Shown piece after piece: positions 50,851-59,467 of a stretch of DNA of 64,000 nt. The notes under the pieces were generated by a model. It saw only the letters and a program-made list of their open reading frames with translations, was not told the DNA's origin and ran no database searches. Origin of the DNA: VRUE01 sp963707965 (GTDB lineage: Bacteria > Actinomycetota > Thermoleophilia > Solirubrobacterales > 70-9); contig CAVPRR010000005.1 of assembly GCA_963707965.1 (NCBI GenBank), positions 62,001-126,000 on the forward strand. The letters run 5' to 3'. Position 1 is the stretch's first letter; each line of letters opens with the position of its first letter. Made by a program: the position numbers and the translations under genes.

Positions 50851-52980
50851 ATGACTCGCGTCGCGAACCTCACCTGGAAGCACCCGAAGCTCGTGCTCGG
50901 CGCCGTCGCAGTCTTCGCCCTCGTTGCCATAGCGGTCAGCCACAACGTGGAGCACCACCTGAAGGCGGCCGGCTTCACCGACAGCGCCTCGGAGAGCGAG
51001 CGGGCGACCGGCCTGCTCCGAGACTCCCTCGGCTACAACCCGAACCCGGCGATCGTCCTGGTGGTCCGGGCACCGGGCGGCGGCCCGCTCGACCTGCGCA
51101 GCGGCGCGGTGCGCCGCGAGGTCGACCGCCTCGGTCGCGGCATGGCGCGCGTGGAGTACGTCGGCCGGGTGGTCAACCCGCTGCGCAACCCGCGCGCCGG
51201 CGCCGAGCTGATCGCCCGCGACGGCAAATCGCTGGCAATCGCCGGCTATCTCTCGACCGCCGACATCGAGGACAAGGGCGGGATCGCCGCCGAGGGAGTC
51301 GAACCGCTCCTCTCCTCCAGCCCGCTGAGGGTGCAGATGGGCGGCTTCGCGCCGGGCTTCAACGAGACCAACGACCAAACCCGGGAGGACCTGACCAAAG
51401 CCGAGCTCATCGCCTTCCCGGTGCTGGCCTTGCTGCTGCTGTTCGTCTTCCGCGGGGTCATCGCCGCTTCGATCCCGCTCCTGCTCGGCGTCCTCTCGAT
51501 CGTCGGCACACTGCTTGTGCTGCGGGTCATGGCGAGCTTCACCGACACCTCGGTCTTCGCCCTCAACATCGCCACCGGGCTCAGTCTCGGCCTGGCGGTC
51601 GACTACGCGTTGCTTCTGGTCTCGCGCTATCGCGAGGAGATAGGGCGCGGCGGTGCGTCGCGGGAGGCGCACCGCCGCACCGTGCAGACGGCCGGCCGCA
51701 CCGTGGTCTTCTCCGGCCTCACCGTCGCGGCGGCGATGGCGGCGCTGATCTTCATGCCGCAGCGCTTCCTCTACTCGATGGCGGTCGCGGGCGCCTCGGT
51801 CGCGGTGCTCTCCTCCCTGATCGCGATCCTCGTCGTCCCCTCGCTGCTCGCCGTGCTCGGGCCCCGCATCGACGCCCTCTCGATCCGCCGCGGACCCGCC
51901 GTCTCCGACACCTCCGACGGCTGGTACCGGCTGGCGCGCGGGGTGATGCGCCGGCCGGTGCGCGTCGCACTGGGCAGCTCGGCGCTGCTGCTGGTTGCCG
52001 CGGCCCCGTTGATGTGGACAACGCTGACCGGCCCCAGCGCCGAAGCGGTGCCACCCGACCAGCCGTCGGCAAAGGCCTACGATTACCTCGAAGCGCACTA
52101 CCCGCGCGACGTCACCGAGGCGGTCACCGTAACCGTCGACGGGCAGACCGGTGGCGCCCGGCTTGCCGCCTACCGGCGGCAGGTCGAAGCGGTCGACGGG
52201 GTGGTCGGCGGCGCCCCCTTCACCCGCGCGTCGGCGAGAGTCGCCTTCGCCAACTTCACCCTCACCGAACCGGCGCTCCGCCTTGGCGCCCAGGACGCGG
52301 TGCACGCGATCCGCGACCTGACCCCGCCCGGCGCCTCTACCACGCTCGTCTCGGGCAACACCGCCGGATTCATCGACCAGAAGCAGAGCCTGCTCGAGCA
52401 CGCGCCGCTCGTCGTGGCGATCATCGCCTTCACGACTCTCATCCTGCTCTTCCTGCTCACCGGCTCGGTCCTGCTGCCCCTGAAGACGCTGCTGATGAAC
52501 ACCCTCACCCTTGGGGCGACCCTCGGCATCCTGGTCGTCTCCTTCCAGGCGGGATGGCTCGACGGCCTGCTCGACTACACCGGGCCGGCAGCGATCGAGG
52601 TGACGAGCCTGGTCTTCCTCTTCGCCGTCATCTTCGGCCTCGCCACCGACTACGCGGTCCTCGTCCTGGGGCGGATCAAGGAGCTGCACGACACCGGCCT
52701 GCCGAACGACGAGGCCGTCGCGGTGGGGATCGGCCGCACCGGCCGCGTGATCACCGCGGCGGCCCTGGCGATCGCCGTCGTCTTCCTCGCCTTCGGCGTC
52801 AGCACCGTCTTCTTCGTCAAGCAGATCTCGATTGGGATGGCCGTTGGGGTCCTGATCGACGCGACCATCGTCCGCGCCCTGCTGGTCCCCTCGCTGATGC
52901 GCCTCCTCGGCGACTGGAACTGGTGGGCGCCCGCTCCCCTGCGCCGCCTTCAGGTGCGCCTCGGCCTCTCCGAGGCCTGA
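50851..52980 (+). CDS. MMPL/RND family membrane transporter, copy 2
   Basis: A 709-residue paralogue of the gene at 47842, starting MTRVANLTWKHPKLVLGAVA. It has the same two membrane blocks and acidic helix motifs (LSLGLAVDYALLLVSRYREE, LATDYAVLVLGRIKELHDTG). The ends of both proteins are nearly alike (DWNWWAPAPLRR), so duplication around the regulator gene is likely. The C-terminal codons overlap the first copy of a 27-bp tandem repeat. Transcription probably starts at the dyad-bearing promoter at 50762. The substrate is unknown; lipid or hydrophobic compound export is typical of the family. Confidence 0.88.
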   Translation: MTRVANLTWKHPKLVLGAVAVFALVAIAVSHNVEHHLKAAGFTDSASESERATGLLRDSLGYNPNPAIVLVVRAPGGGPLDLRSGAVRREVDRLGRGMARVEYVGRVVNPLRNPRAGAELIARDGKSLAIAGYLSTADIEDKGGIAAEGVEPLLSSSPLRVQMGGFAPGFNETNDQTREDLTKAELIAFPVLALLLLFVFRGVIAASIPLLLGVLSIVGTLLVLRVMASFTDTSVFALNIATGLSLGLAVDYALLLVSRYREEIGRGGASREAHRRTVQTAGRTVVFSGLTVAAAMAALIFMPQRFLYSMAVAGASVAVLSSLIAILVVPSLLAVLGPRIDALSIRRGPAVSDTSDGWYRLARGVMRRPVRVALGSSALLLVAAAPLMWTTLTGPSAEAVPPDQPSAKAYDYLEAHYPRDVTEAVTVTVDGQTGGARLAAYRRQVEAVDGVVGGAPFTRASARVAFANFTLTEPALRLGAQDAVHAIRDLTPPGASTTLVSGNTAGFIDQKQSLLEHAPLVVAIIAFTTLILLFLLTGSVLLPLKTLLMNTLTLGATLGILVVSFQAGWLDGLLDYTGPAAIEVTSLVFLFAVIFGLATDYAVLVLGRIKELHDTGLPNDEAVAVGIGRTGRVITAAALAIAVVFLAFGVSTVFFVKQISIGMAVGVLIDATIVRALLVPSLMRLLGDWNWWAPAPLRRLQVRLGLSEA

Positions 52981-53048
52981 GAGCCTCTCGCGACCTCCGA
53001 GGCCTGAGAGCCTCTCGCGACCTCCGAGGCCTGAGAGCCTCTCGCGAC
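52968..53048. repeat. Three perfect tandem copies of a 27-bp unit
   Basis: Identical units occupy 52968-52994, 52995-53021 and 53022-53048. The first covers the last codons and stop of MMPL copy 2. Each unit contains the small inverted repeat GAGGC-CTGAGA-GCCTC, so the transcript would form three successive hairpins. Identity is complete, which suggests a recent expansion or selection for the structure. It could act as a terminator or mRNA stabiliser. Confidence 0.9.
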
Positions 53049-53055
53049 CGCCCGT

Positions 53056-53071
53056 GTGTGATTGATCACAC
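53056..53071. promoter_or_regulatory. Candidate operator upstream of the thiolase operon
   Basis: GTGTGAT-TG-ATCACAC is a perfect 7-bp inverted repeat, 158 bp before the thiolase start and in the only non-coding stretch before the operon. The half-sites resemble CRP/FNR-type TGTGA/TCACA but with a spacer of 4 rather than 6. A TetR-type or GntR-type fatty-acid regulator is another possibility. Confidence 0.5.
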
Positions 53072-53229
53072 CGGTGCCCGATCGCTGCATTCAGAGTCAA
53101 TCTTTACACCGATATCTGTAGTATTCGCAGCCGTGCTTCGGGCCCCCGGACCCCCACCGGCCGGGAGGCGTGCGCAGGATTTCGGGGGGCCCTCGCCGAT
53201 CCCCACCATCGCAAGGAGACAAGGCGCCA

Positions 53230-54525
53230 GTGAACGACATACCCCGCCGCGTCGCCGTCGTCGGCGGCAACCGGATCCCCTTTGCGCGATCGAACGCGAC
53301 CTACGCGCACGCCTCGAACCAGGACATGCTCACGGCGGCGCTCGACGGCCTCATCGAGCGCTTCTCGCTGCAGGGTGAGACGCTGGGAGAGGTCGCCGGC
53401 GGCGCCGTCCTCAAGCACTCTCGCGACCGCGACCTGACGCGCGAGAGCGTGCTGAGCACGCGCCTGGCGCCGGAGACTCCCGCCTATGACGTGCAGCAGG
53501 CATGCGGAACCGGGTTGGAGACGACGATCCTCGTCGCCAACAAGATCGCGCTCGGCCAGATCGACGCCGGAATCGCCTGCGGCGCGGACACGACCTCCGA
53601 TGCGCCGATCGCGCTCAACGAGGGGCTCCGCGAGGTGCTGCTGGACGCCAATCGCGAGCGCTCGACGATCGGCCGGCTGAAGCATCTGACCCGGGTTCGC
53701 CCCGGGCACATCGTGCCGACGATCCCCCGCAACGAGGAGCCGCGCACCGGGCTCTCGATGGGCGAGCACTGCGCGATCATGGCGGCCGAGTGGGGCATCG
53801 ACCGCGCCGAGCAGGATGAGCTGGCGCTCCGCAGCCACCACAATCTCGCGGCCGCGTATGAGCGCGGCTTCCTCGACGACCTGGTCACCCCCTACCTCGG
53901 CCTCGAGCGCGACCAGAACCTGCGCCCCGACTCCTCCCCCGAAAAGCTCGCCAAGCTGAAGCCGGTCTTCGGCGGCCCCGAGGGGACGATGACGGCCGGC
54001 AACTCGACGCCGCTCTCAGACGGCGCCTCGGCGGTCCTGCTGGCGAGCGAGGAGTGGGCCAGGGCGCGCGACCTGCCGGTCCTCGCCTACTTCCTCGACG
54101 GGCAGACGGCGGCGATCGACCACGTCCACAAGCGCGAGGGGCTGCTGATGGCGCCGGCCTACGCGATACCGAAACTCCTTGACCGGGTCGGCCTCAGCCT
54201 GCAGGACTTCGACCTCTATGAGATTCACGAGGCCTTTGCGGCTCAGGTGCTCTGCACGCTGCGGGCCTGGGAGGACGAGACCTTCTGCCGCGAGCGCCTC
54301 GGCCGCCCCGGACCGCTCGGCGCAATCGACCGTACGCGCCTCAACGTCAACGGCGGCTCGCTCGCAGCGGGGCACCCCTTCGCGGCGACCGGCGGCCGCA
54401 TCGTCGCCGGGCTGGCGAAGGCCCTGCACGAACGCGGCTCGGGCAGGGGGATTATCAGCATCTGCGCGGCGGACGGCCAGGGGGTCGTCGCCGCGCTCGA
54501 AAGCGCCGGAGGTGCAAGCAAGTGA
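53230..54525 (+). CDS. Acetyl-CoA acetyltransferase (thiolase), FadA2/FadI-like
   Basis: A 431-residue thiolase from GTG 53230, preceded by AAGGAG about 14 nt upstream. The acylated cysteine is Cys92 in DVQQACGTGLETTI. The C-terminal active-site blocks are YEIHEAFAAQVLCTL and NVNGGSLAAGHPFAATGGRI followed by SICAADGQGVV, where the usual CxG cysteine region reads CAADGQG rather than CxGGGxG. Gene order with the following reductase and dehydratase matches mycobacterial fadA2-fabG4-htdX. It either splits 3-ketoacyl-CoA or makes acetoacetyl-CoA. The stop overlaps the next start (GTGA). Confidence 0.87.
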   Translation: MNDIPRRVAVVGGNRIPFARSNATYAHASNQDMLTAALDGLIERFSLQGETLGEVAGGAVLKHSRDRDLTRESVLSTRLAPETPAYDVQQACGTGLETTILVANKIALGQIDAGIACGADTTSDAPIALNEGLREVLLDANRERSTIGRLKHLTRVRPGHIVPTIPRNEEPRTGLSMGEHCAIMAAEWGIDRAEQDELALRSHHNLAAAYERGFLDDLVTPYLGLERDQNLRPDSSPEKLAKLKPVFGGPEGTMTAGNSTPLSDGASAVLLASEEWARARDLPVLAYFLDGQTAAIDHVHKREGLLMAPAYAIPKLLDRVGLSLQDFDLYEIHEAFAAQVLCTLRAWEDETFCRERLGRPGPLGAIDRTRLNVNGGSLAAGHPFAATGGRIVAGLAKALHERGSGRGIISICAADGQGVVAALESAGGASK

Positions 54526-55844
54526 GCGACCGTTACGCACAGGTGGTCAACACATTTCCCGTCAGCCTCGTCGCCGGCCGTGTGGGCCTGCCGCAGCCAA
54601 CCAAGCTGGAGCGCCACACGCCGGGCTCGCCGGTTCTCTCCGGACCGGCCCTGCTCGGCGGGGCCCCGGGCGGGCGCCTCGCCAAGCAGCTGGAGCGGCT
54701 GCTCGACGACATCGAGGCGAGCCACGCGAGCGACGCCGACGAGCGCGTCGCGGCACTCGTCTTCGACGCCACCGGCATCGCGGACTCCTCGCAGCTGGTC
54801 GAGCTGCAGCGCTTCTTCCACCCGAACGTGAAGCGCGTGGCGCGCTCGGGAAGGATCGTGGTACTCGGCACGCCCCCGGCGGGGCGCCCCGTTCGGGAGG
54901 CGACGGCCCAGCGCGCGCTCGAGGGCTTCACCCGCTCGCTGGGCAAGGAGGTGGGTCGTGGGGCCACGGTGCAACTGGTCTACGTGGCCGAGGGCGCCGA
55001 GGCGGAGATCGACTCGACGCTTCGCTTTCTGCTCTCCCCTCGCTCGGCGTACGTGTCGGGGCAGGTGATCCGCATCGGCCCGGGTGTCACCAGGGCCCCC
55101 GATCTCGACTGGGAGCGACCGCTGGACGGCAGGACCGTTCTGGTCACGGGCGCCTCCCGCGGAATCGGGGAGGCGATCGCGACAACCCTGCACCGCGACC
55201 GAGCGCACCTCATCCTGCTCGACGTCCCGGCCCTCTCCGACGACCTGAACGAGGTTGCGAAGCGCCTCGGTGCCGGGATGATCGAGCTCGACATCACCGA
55301 CGCGGACGCACCGGCCAGGATCGCCGACGAGCTGACCGACGGTGTCGACGTGGTCGTCCACAACGCGGGCGTCACCCGCGACCGCACGATCGCGAAGATG
55401 CCAGAGGAGCGCTGGACGTCGCTGATGGAGGTCAACCTCTCCGCCGAGGAGCGCGTGAACGACGAACTCTTCTCCCGCGGCCTCCTGAATGAGAACGGGC
55501 GCATCGTCTGCGTCTCCTCGATGAGCGGCATCGCGGGGAACTCCGGCCAGACCAACTACGCCACCTCGAAGGCCGGCGTGATCGGGATGATCGAAGCGCT
55601 GGCGCCCGAGCTCGCGGAGCGCGGCGCGACCATCAACGCGGTGGCGCCCGGCTTCATCGAGACGCAGATGACGGCGAGGATGCCGATCGCAATACGCGAA
55701 GCCGGGCGGCGGATGAACAGCATGTCGCAGGGCGGTCTGCCGGTCGACGTCGCCGAGACCGTCGCCTGGTTCGCAAGCCCGGCGTCAACCGGCGTCAACG
55801 GCAACGTCGTGCGAGTTTGCGGCCAGAGCCTGCTGGGTGCCTGA
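54522..55844 (+). CDS. High-molecular-weight 3-oxoacyl reductase, FabG4-like SDR
   Basis: A 440-residue protein, far longer than a standard 250-residue FabG. Residues 1-200 are a degenerate Rossmann domain (VAALVFDATGIADSSQLVEL, RSGRIVVLGTPPAGRPV). Residues 205-440 are the active ketoreductase: TVLVTGASRGIGEAIATTLH (cofactor loop), VVVHNAGVTRDRTIAKM, catalytic serine in VCVSSMSG, and Tyr346/Lys350 in NYATSKAGVIGM. This two-domain layout is that of mycobacterial FabG4. It reduces 3-oxoacyl-CoA or -ACP, or does the reverse. Starts and stops overlap with both neighbours (GTGA and TGATG). Confidence 0.88.
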   Translation: MSDRYAQVVNTFPVSLVAGRVGLPQPTKLERHTPGSPVLSGPALLGGAPGGRLAKQLERLLDDIEASHASDADERVAALVFDATGIADSSQLVELQRFFHPNVKRVARSGRIVVLGTPPAGRPVREATAQRALEGFTRSLGKEVGRGATVQLVYVAEGAEAEIDSTLRFLLSPRSAYVSGQVIRIGPGVTRAPDLDWERPLDGRTVLVTGASRGIGEAIATTLHRDRAHLILLDVPALSDDLNEVAKRLGAGMIELDITDADAPARIADELTDGVDVVVHNAGVTRDRTIAKMPEERWTSLMEVNLSAEERVNDELFSRGLLNENGRIVCVSSMSGIAGNSGQTNYATSKAGVIGMIEALAPELAERGATINAVAPGFIETQMTARMPIAIREAGRRMNSMSQGGLPVDVAETVAWFASPASTGVNGNVVRVCGQSLLGA

Positions 55845-56815
55845 TGAGGACGCGAACCCTCGACAGCCCGCCAAGCATCCTGCCCCTCTATGCCAGGGCG
55901 GCCGCACCCCTCATCCCCGGCGCCTCTCTGCTGCCTTTCATCCCGGGCCGCGGCAAGGAGGTCCCCGACCTCGAGCTGAAGCTTCCCGGCGTCCAACCCG
56001 ATCCCGAGGCGGTCGCCGCCTACGCCAGGGTGTGCGGCTTCTTGCTGCGCGACCACCTCCCCCCCACCTACCCCCACGTGCTCGCCTTCCCGCTGCACAT
56101 GGCGGTGATGGCCGATGGCAGCTTCCCCTTCGGCGCGGTGGGCCTGGTCCACATCGAGAACCGAATCGTCCAGCACCGGCGGATCGGCTTCGACGAGGAG
56201 CTGCAGCTGCGCGTCCGCCCGACCAAGCTCGAGCCTCACCCACGCGGTGTGACCTTCACTCTCGTCACGGAGGCGTGGACAGGCCGGCAGAAGGCCTGGG
56301 AGGAGGTCAGCACGATGCTGCGCCGCGGCAAGGGCGGGGACAAGGCGGGGGCATCCCAGACAGGCGGCGGCAAGGGCGGCGAGAGCACGCAAGGCTCGGG
56401 CTGGACGGGGTACGGCCCCTCAGCAGACGAGGGCGACATCGCCCGCAGCGCCGAGTGGCGCCTCGGCGGGGACCTCGGGCGCCGCTACGCCGCCGTCTCG
56501 GGAGACCGCAACCCGATCCATATGCACTCGCTCACCGCCAAGCCCCTCGGCTTCCCGAGCGCCATCGCCCACGGCATGTGGACCGAGGCGCGCTGCCTCG
56601 CGGCGCTGGAGAACCGCCTGCCCGACGGCTTTGCCGTCGATGTCCGCTTCCGCAAGCCCATCCTGCTGCCGGCGCGCGTCGAGTTCGGCGTCGCACAGCG
56701 GGGCGAGGACCTCGCGTTCGCGGTGCGCGACGCGAAGCGACACACGCAACATCTCGACGGCCGCCTGCGGGCGGTCGACGCCAAGCAGAGAAACACGAGG
56801 GGGAAGGCAAGGTGA
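55844..56815 (+). CDS. Double hot-dog MaoC dehydratase, HtdX-like
   Basis: A 323-residue protein from ATG 55844. The N-terminal half is a degenerate hot-dog domain. The C-terminal half carries the hydratase-2 motif AAVSGDRNPIHMHSL, with Asp221 and His226 as the catalytic pair and FPSAIAHGMW downstream. A glycine-rich loop (GKGGDKAGASQTGGGKGG) joins the halves. Enzymes of this kind dehydrate (3R)-hydroxyacyl-ACP or -CoA. It is the direct neighbour of the FabG4-like reductase, as in mycobacteria. It ends in a GTGA overlap with the acyl-CoA dehydrogenase gene. Confidence 0.85.
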   Translation: MRTRTLDSPPSILPLYARAAAPLIPGASLLPFIPGRGKEVPDLELKLPGVQPDPEAVAAYARVCGFLLRDHLPPTYPHVLAFPLHMAVMADGSFPFGAVGLVHIENRIVQHRRIGFDEELQLRVRPTKLEPHPRGVTFTLVTEAWTGRQKAWEEVSTMLRRGKGGDKAGASQTGGGKGGESTQGSGWTGYGPSADEGDIARSAEWRLGGDLGRRYAAVSGDRNPIHMHSLTAKPLGFPSAIAHGMWTEARCLAALENRLPDGFAVDVRFRKPILLPARVEFGVAQRGEDLAFAVRDAKRHTQHLDGRLRAVDAKQRNTRGKAR

Positions 56816-58143
56816 ACCGCACCGACAAGGGAATAGCCGAACGTGGCATGGGCTTTGGCCTGCGGGCCCTCAACCGCCTGGCGGGCTCCGATCTGCTCGA
56901 CCGGATTCGCATCCGCAAGCCGCTCGAGCGAGCGCTCTTCCGGACCGCAAAGAACAGCTTCCGCTCCGCCACGGCCGCCGGTCGCACGTTCAAGGCGGCC
57001 CAGAAACTGGCGAAACCCGCTCGCCAGGCGACCGGTAAGCCCCGCGGCCTCTTCGACATCACCCCCGACGAGGAGCAGGAGATGTTCCAGGACGCGGTCC
57101 GCGACTTCGCCGAGCAGAAGGTGCGACCGGCCGCCCCGGAGGCCGACACCAACTGCGCGACGCCCGCCGAGCTCCTCGCCCAGGCAAACGAGCTGGGGAT
57201 CAACATGCTCGGCGTCCCCGAGGAGCTCGGCGGCGTCGTCCACGAGCAGGCGGCGGTGACCAGCGCGCTGATCGGCGAGGCGCTCGCTCACGGGGACATG
57301 GGGATCGCCTACGCCGCCCTCGCCCCGGGCGCCGTCGCGACGGCCATCGGCCGTTGGGGCAGCGCCGACCAGGAGGCGACCTACCTGCCCTCGTTCACCG
57401 GTGAGGACGTCCCCGCGGCTGCCCTTGCAATTCTCGAGCCGAAACCGCTGTTCGACCCCCTGAAGCTCGAAACTCGGGCTCATCGCGACGGCGAGGACTG
57501 GGTGCTCGATGGCGTCAAGTCGCTGGTCGCCCGGGCCGCGGACTGCGAGCTCTTCCTCGTCGCCGCAGAGATGGACGGGGACGGGCCGGCGCTGTTTGTG
57601 GTCGAGTCCGCCGCATCGGGGCTCGCGGTCGAACCGGAGCCCGCAATGGGCCTGCGGCCCGCCGCGACCGGCAGGCTGCTGCTGGAGAGCGTCCGGCTGC
57701 CGTCCGGCGCGCTGCTCGGCGAGGGCGAGCGGGGTCCCTATCTCGAGTGCGTCCAGCGAGCGCGGATCGCCTGGTGCGCGCTCGCGGTCGGCACCGCGCA
57801 GGCCGTGCTCGACTACGTCATCCCCTATGTCAACGAGCGCACCGCCTTCGGCGAGCCGATCTCCAACCGCCAGGCCGTCGCATTCGCCGTCTCCGACATC
57901 GCGATCGAGTCCGACGGGATGCGGCTGGCCACCTACCGCGCGGCAAGCCGCGCAGACCAGGGCAGCGACTTCGCCCGCGAGGCGGCGCTGGCGCGCCGGC
58001 TCTGCGCCGCGAAGGCGATGCAAATCGGGTCCGAAGGCGTTCAACTGCTCGGCGGTCACGGATACGTCAAGGAGCATCCGGTCGAGCGCTGGTACCGCGA
58101 TCTCCGCGCAGCGGGCGTGATGGAGGGCGCCCTGCTCGTCTGA
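56812..58143 (+). CDS. Acyl-CoA dehydrogenase with N-terminal extension and shortened C-terminus
   Basis: A 443-residue protein from GTG 56812. About 80 basic residues (GFGLRALNRLAGSDLLDRIR, TFKAAQKLAKPARQATG) precede the standard fold starting at FDITPDEEQEMFQDAVRDFA. The C-terminal block is LLGGHGYVKEHPVERWYRDL. The chain stops at MEGALLV, where other family members continue (EGT-x-x-IQ and a last helix). The Glu is kept but the last helix is missing, so it may need its neighbour as a partner; adjacent FadE pairs in mycobacteria form heterotetramers. The basic extension is unexplained. Confidence 0.82.
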   Translation: MNRTDKGIAERGMGFGLRALNRLAGSDLLDRIRIRKPLERALFRTAKNSFRSATAAGRTFKAAQKLAKPARQATGKPRGLFDITPDEEQEMFQDAVRDFAEQKVRPAAPEADTNCATPAELLAQANELGINMLGVPEELGGVVHEQAAVTSALIGEALAHGDMGIAYAALAPGAVATAIGRWGSADQEATYLPSFTGEDVPAAALAILEPKPLFDPLKLETRAHRDGEDWVLDGVKSLVARAADCELFLVAAEMDGDGPALFVVESAASGLAVEPEPAMGLRPAATGRLLLESVRLPSGALLGEGERGPYLECVQRARIAWCALAVGTAQAVLDYVIPYVNERTAFGEPISNRQAVAFAVSDIAIESDGMRLATYRAASRADQGSDFAREAALARRLCAAKAMQIGSEGVQLLGGHGYVKEHPVERWYRDLRAAGVMEGALLV

Positions 58144-58162
58144 GGGCGAGCGAAGAAGACCG

Positions 58163-59374
58163 ATGATCAACCTCGAGACACCCAAGAAGTTCAAGCCGCT
58201 GGTCAGCCAGGCCAATCAGGTCGCGAACGAGGTCTTCCGCCCGATCTCGCGCAAGTACGACCTGGCCGAGCACGCCTACCCCAAAGAGCTCGACATGCTC
58301 GCCTCGCTGATCGACGGGATGAACGAGGGCTCAGACAGCGGTGCCGGCGCCGCCGGCGTGCGCCGCACGTCGAACGACAACGGCGAGGGCGGCAACCGCA
58401 ATGGCTCCAACCTCTCCACGGTGCTGAGCATCATCGAGCTCTGCTGCGGCGATGTCGGCCTGCTGCTCTCGATGCCGCGCCAGGGCCTCGGCAACTCGGC
58501 GATCGCCTCCGTGGCGACCGAGGAGCAGCTCGAGCACTACGGCGGCAAATGGGCCGCGATGGCAATAACCGAGCCGGAAGCCGGCTCGGACTCCGCCGCG
58601 ATCCGGGCCACCGCCGAGCTGGACGGCGACGAGTATGTGCTGAACGGCGAGAAGATCTTCGTCACCTCGGGCGACCGGGCCGACCTGATCGTCGTCTGGG
58701 CCTCGCTCGACCGCTCCAAGGGGCGCGCGGCAATCAAGTCGTTCATCGTCGAGCGCGACAACCCTGGGTTGAAGCTCGACCGCCTGGAGCACAAGCTCGG
58801 GATCCGGGCCTCCGATACGGCCAACTTCACGCTGCAGGACTGCCGCGTGCCGGAGGACGCACTACTGGGGAGCCCCGAGATCGACGTCAAGCAGGGCTTC
58901 GGCGGGGCGATGCAGACGTTCGACAACACCCGGCCGCTGGTCGCCGCGATGGCTGTCGGCGTGGCGCGCGCCTCCCTGGAAGAGACCCGGGAGCGCCTGG
59001 CGGAGGCGGGCGTCGAGATCGACTACGCGGCGCCGGCGCTCTCCCAGCCGGCCGCCGTCGCCCGCTTCCTCGAGCTGGAGGCCGACTACGAGGCGGCGCG
59101 TCTGCAGACGTTGCAGGCCGCCTGGATGGCCGACAACGGCAGGCCGAACTCGCTGCAGGCCTCGATGGCCAAGGCAAAGGCCGGCCGCACCTGCGTCGAC
59201 GTGTCGCTCGGCTGCATCGAGCTGTGCGGGAGCGCCGGCTACACCGAGAACGAGCTGCTCGAGAAGTGGGCGCGGGACGCGAAGATCCTCGACATCTTCG
59301 AGGGCACCCAGCAGATCCAGCTGCTGATCGTCGCCCGCCAGTTGCTCGGCAAGAGCTCCTCGGAACTGCGCTGA
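58163..59374 (+). CDS. Acyl-CoA dehydrogenase
   Basis: A 403-residue enzyme. Family blocks are MAITEPEAGSDSAAIRATAE, EYVLNGEKIFVTSGDRADLI, FGGAMQTFDNTRPLVAAMAV (the usual Arg-containing FAD site reads FDNTRP), CIELCGSAGYTENELLEKWA and the catalytic Glu in DIFEGTQQIQLLIVARQLL. Unlike the preceding dehydrogenase it has a complete C-terminus. It begins 19 bp after that gene and is probably its subunit partner. It oxidises acyl-CoA thioesters and passes electrons to electron-transfer flavoprotein. Confidence 0.87.
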   Translation: MINLETPKKFKPLVSQANQVANEVFRPISRKYDLAEHAYPKELDMLASLIDGMNEGSDSGAGAAGVRRTSNDNGEGGNRNGSNLSTVLSIIELCCGDVGLLLSMPRQGLGNSAIASVATEEQLEHYGGKWAAMAITEPEAGSDSAAIRATAELDGDEYVLNGEKIFVTSGDRADLIVVWASLDRSKGRAAIKSFIVERDNPGLKLDRLEHKLGIRASDTANFTLQDCRVPEDALLGSPEIDVKQGFGGAMQTFDNTRPLVAAMAVGVARASLEETRERLAEAGVEIDYAAPALSQPAAVARFLELEADYEAARLQTLQAAWMADNGRPNSLQASMAKAKAGRTCVDVSLGCIELCGSAGYTENELLEKWARDAKILDIFEGTQQIQLLIVARQLLGKSSSELR

Positions 59375-59381
59375 GTTTCCC

Positions 59382-59430
59382 GCCGACGGGACGATTTCGC
59401 ACCGTATGGGTGCATTTCCGTCCCGTCGGC
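59382..59430. terminator. 49-nt imperfect hairpin between the dehydrogenase and ligase genes
   Basis: Outer arms GCCGACGGGACG (59382-59393) and CGTCCCGTCGGC (59419-59430) are exact complements. Inside are a symmetric ATTTC/ATTTC internal loop and a second stem GCACC/GGTGC around GTATG. It lies in the 93-bp gap after the dehydrogenase stop. It may be a terminator or a REP-like structured element; there is no U-tract. Confidence 0.6.
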
Positions 59431-59467
59431 AGGCAAGGAGCGTGCGTGCTGCGACAGACTGCTGCCC

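Noticed and set aside
52968..53048. CRISPR array or attachment site
   Set aside because: The 27-bp units are contiguous and identical without spacers; no integrase gene is present.
50775..53378. 867-codon plus-strand frame covering MMPL copy 2 in another phase
   Set aside because: Its translation is arginine-, proline- and glycine-rich with no domain, whereas the MMPL frame shows clear membrane segments. It is a GC-driven shadow.
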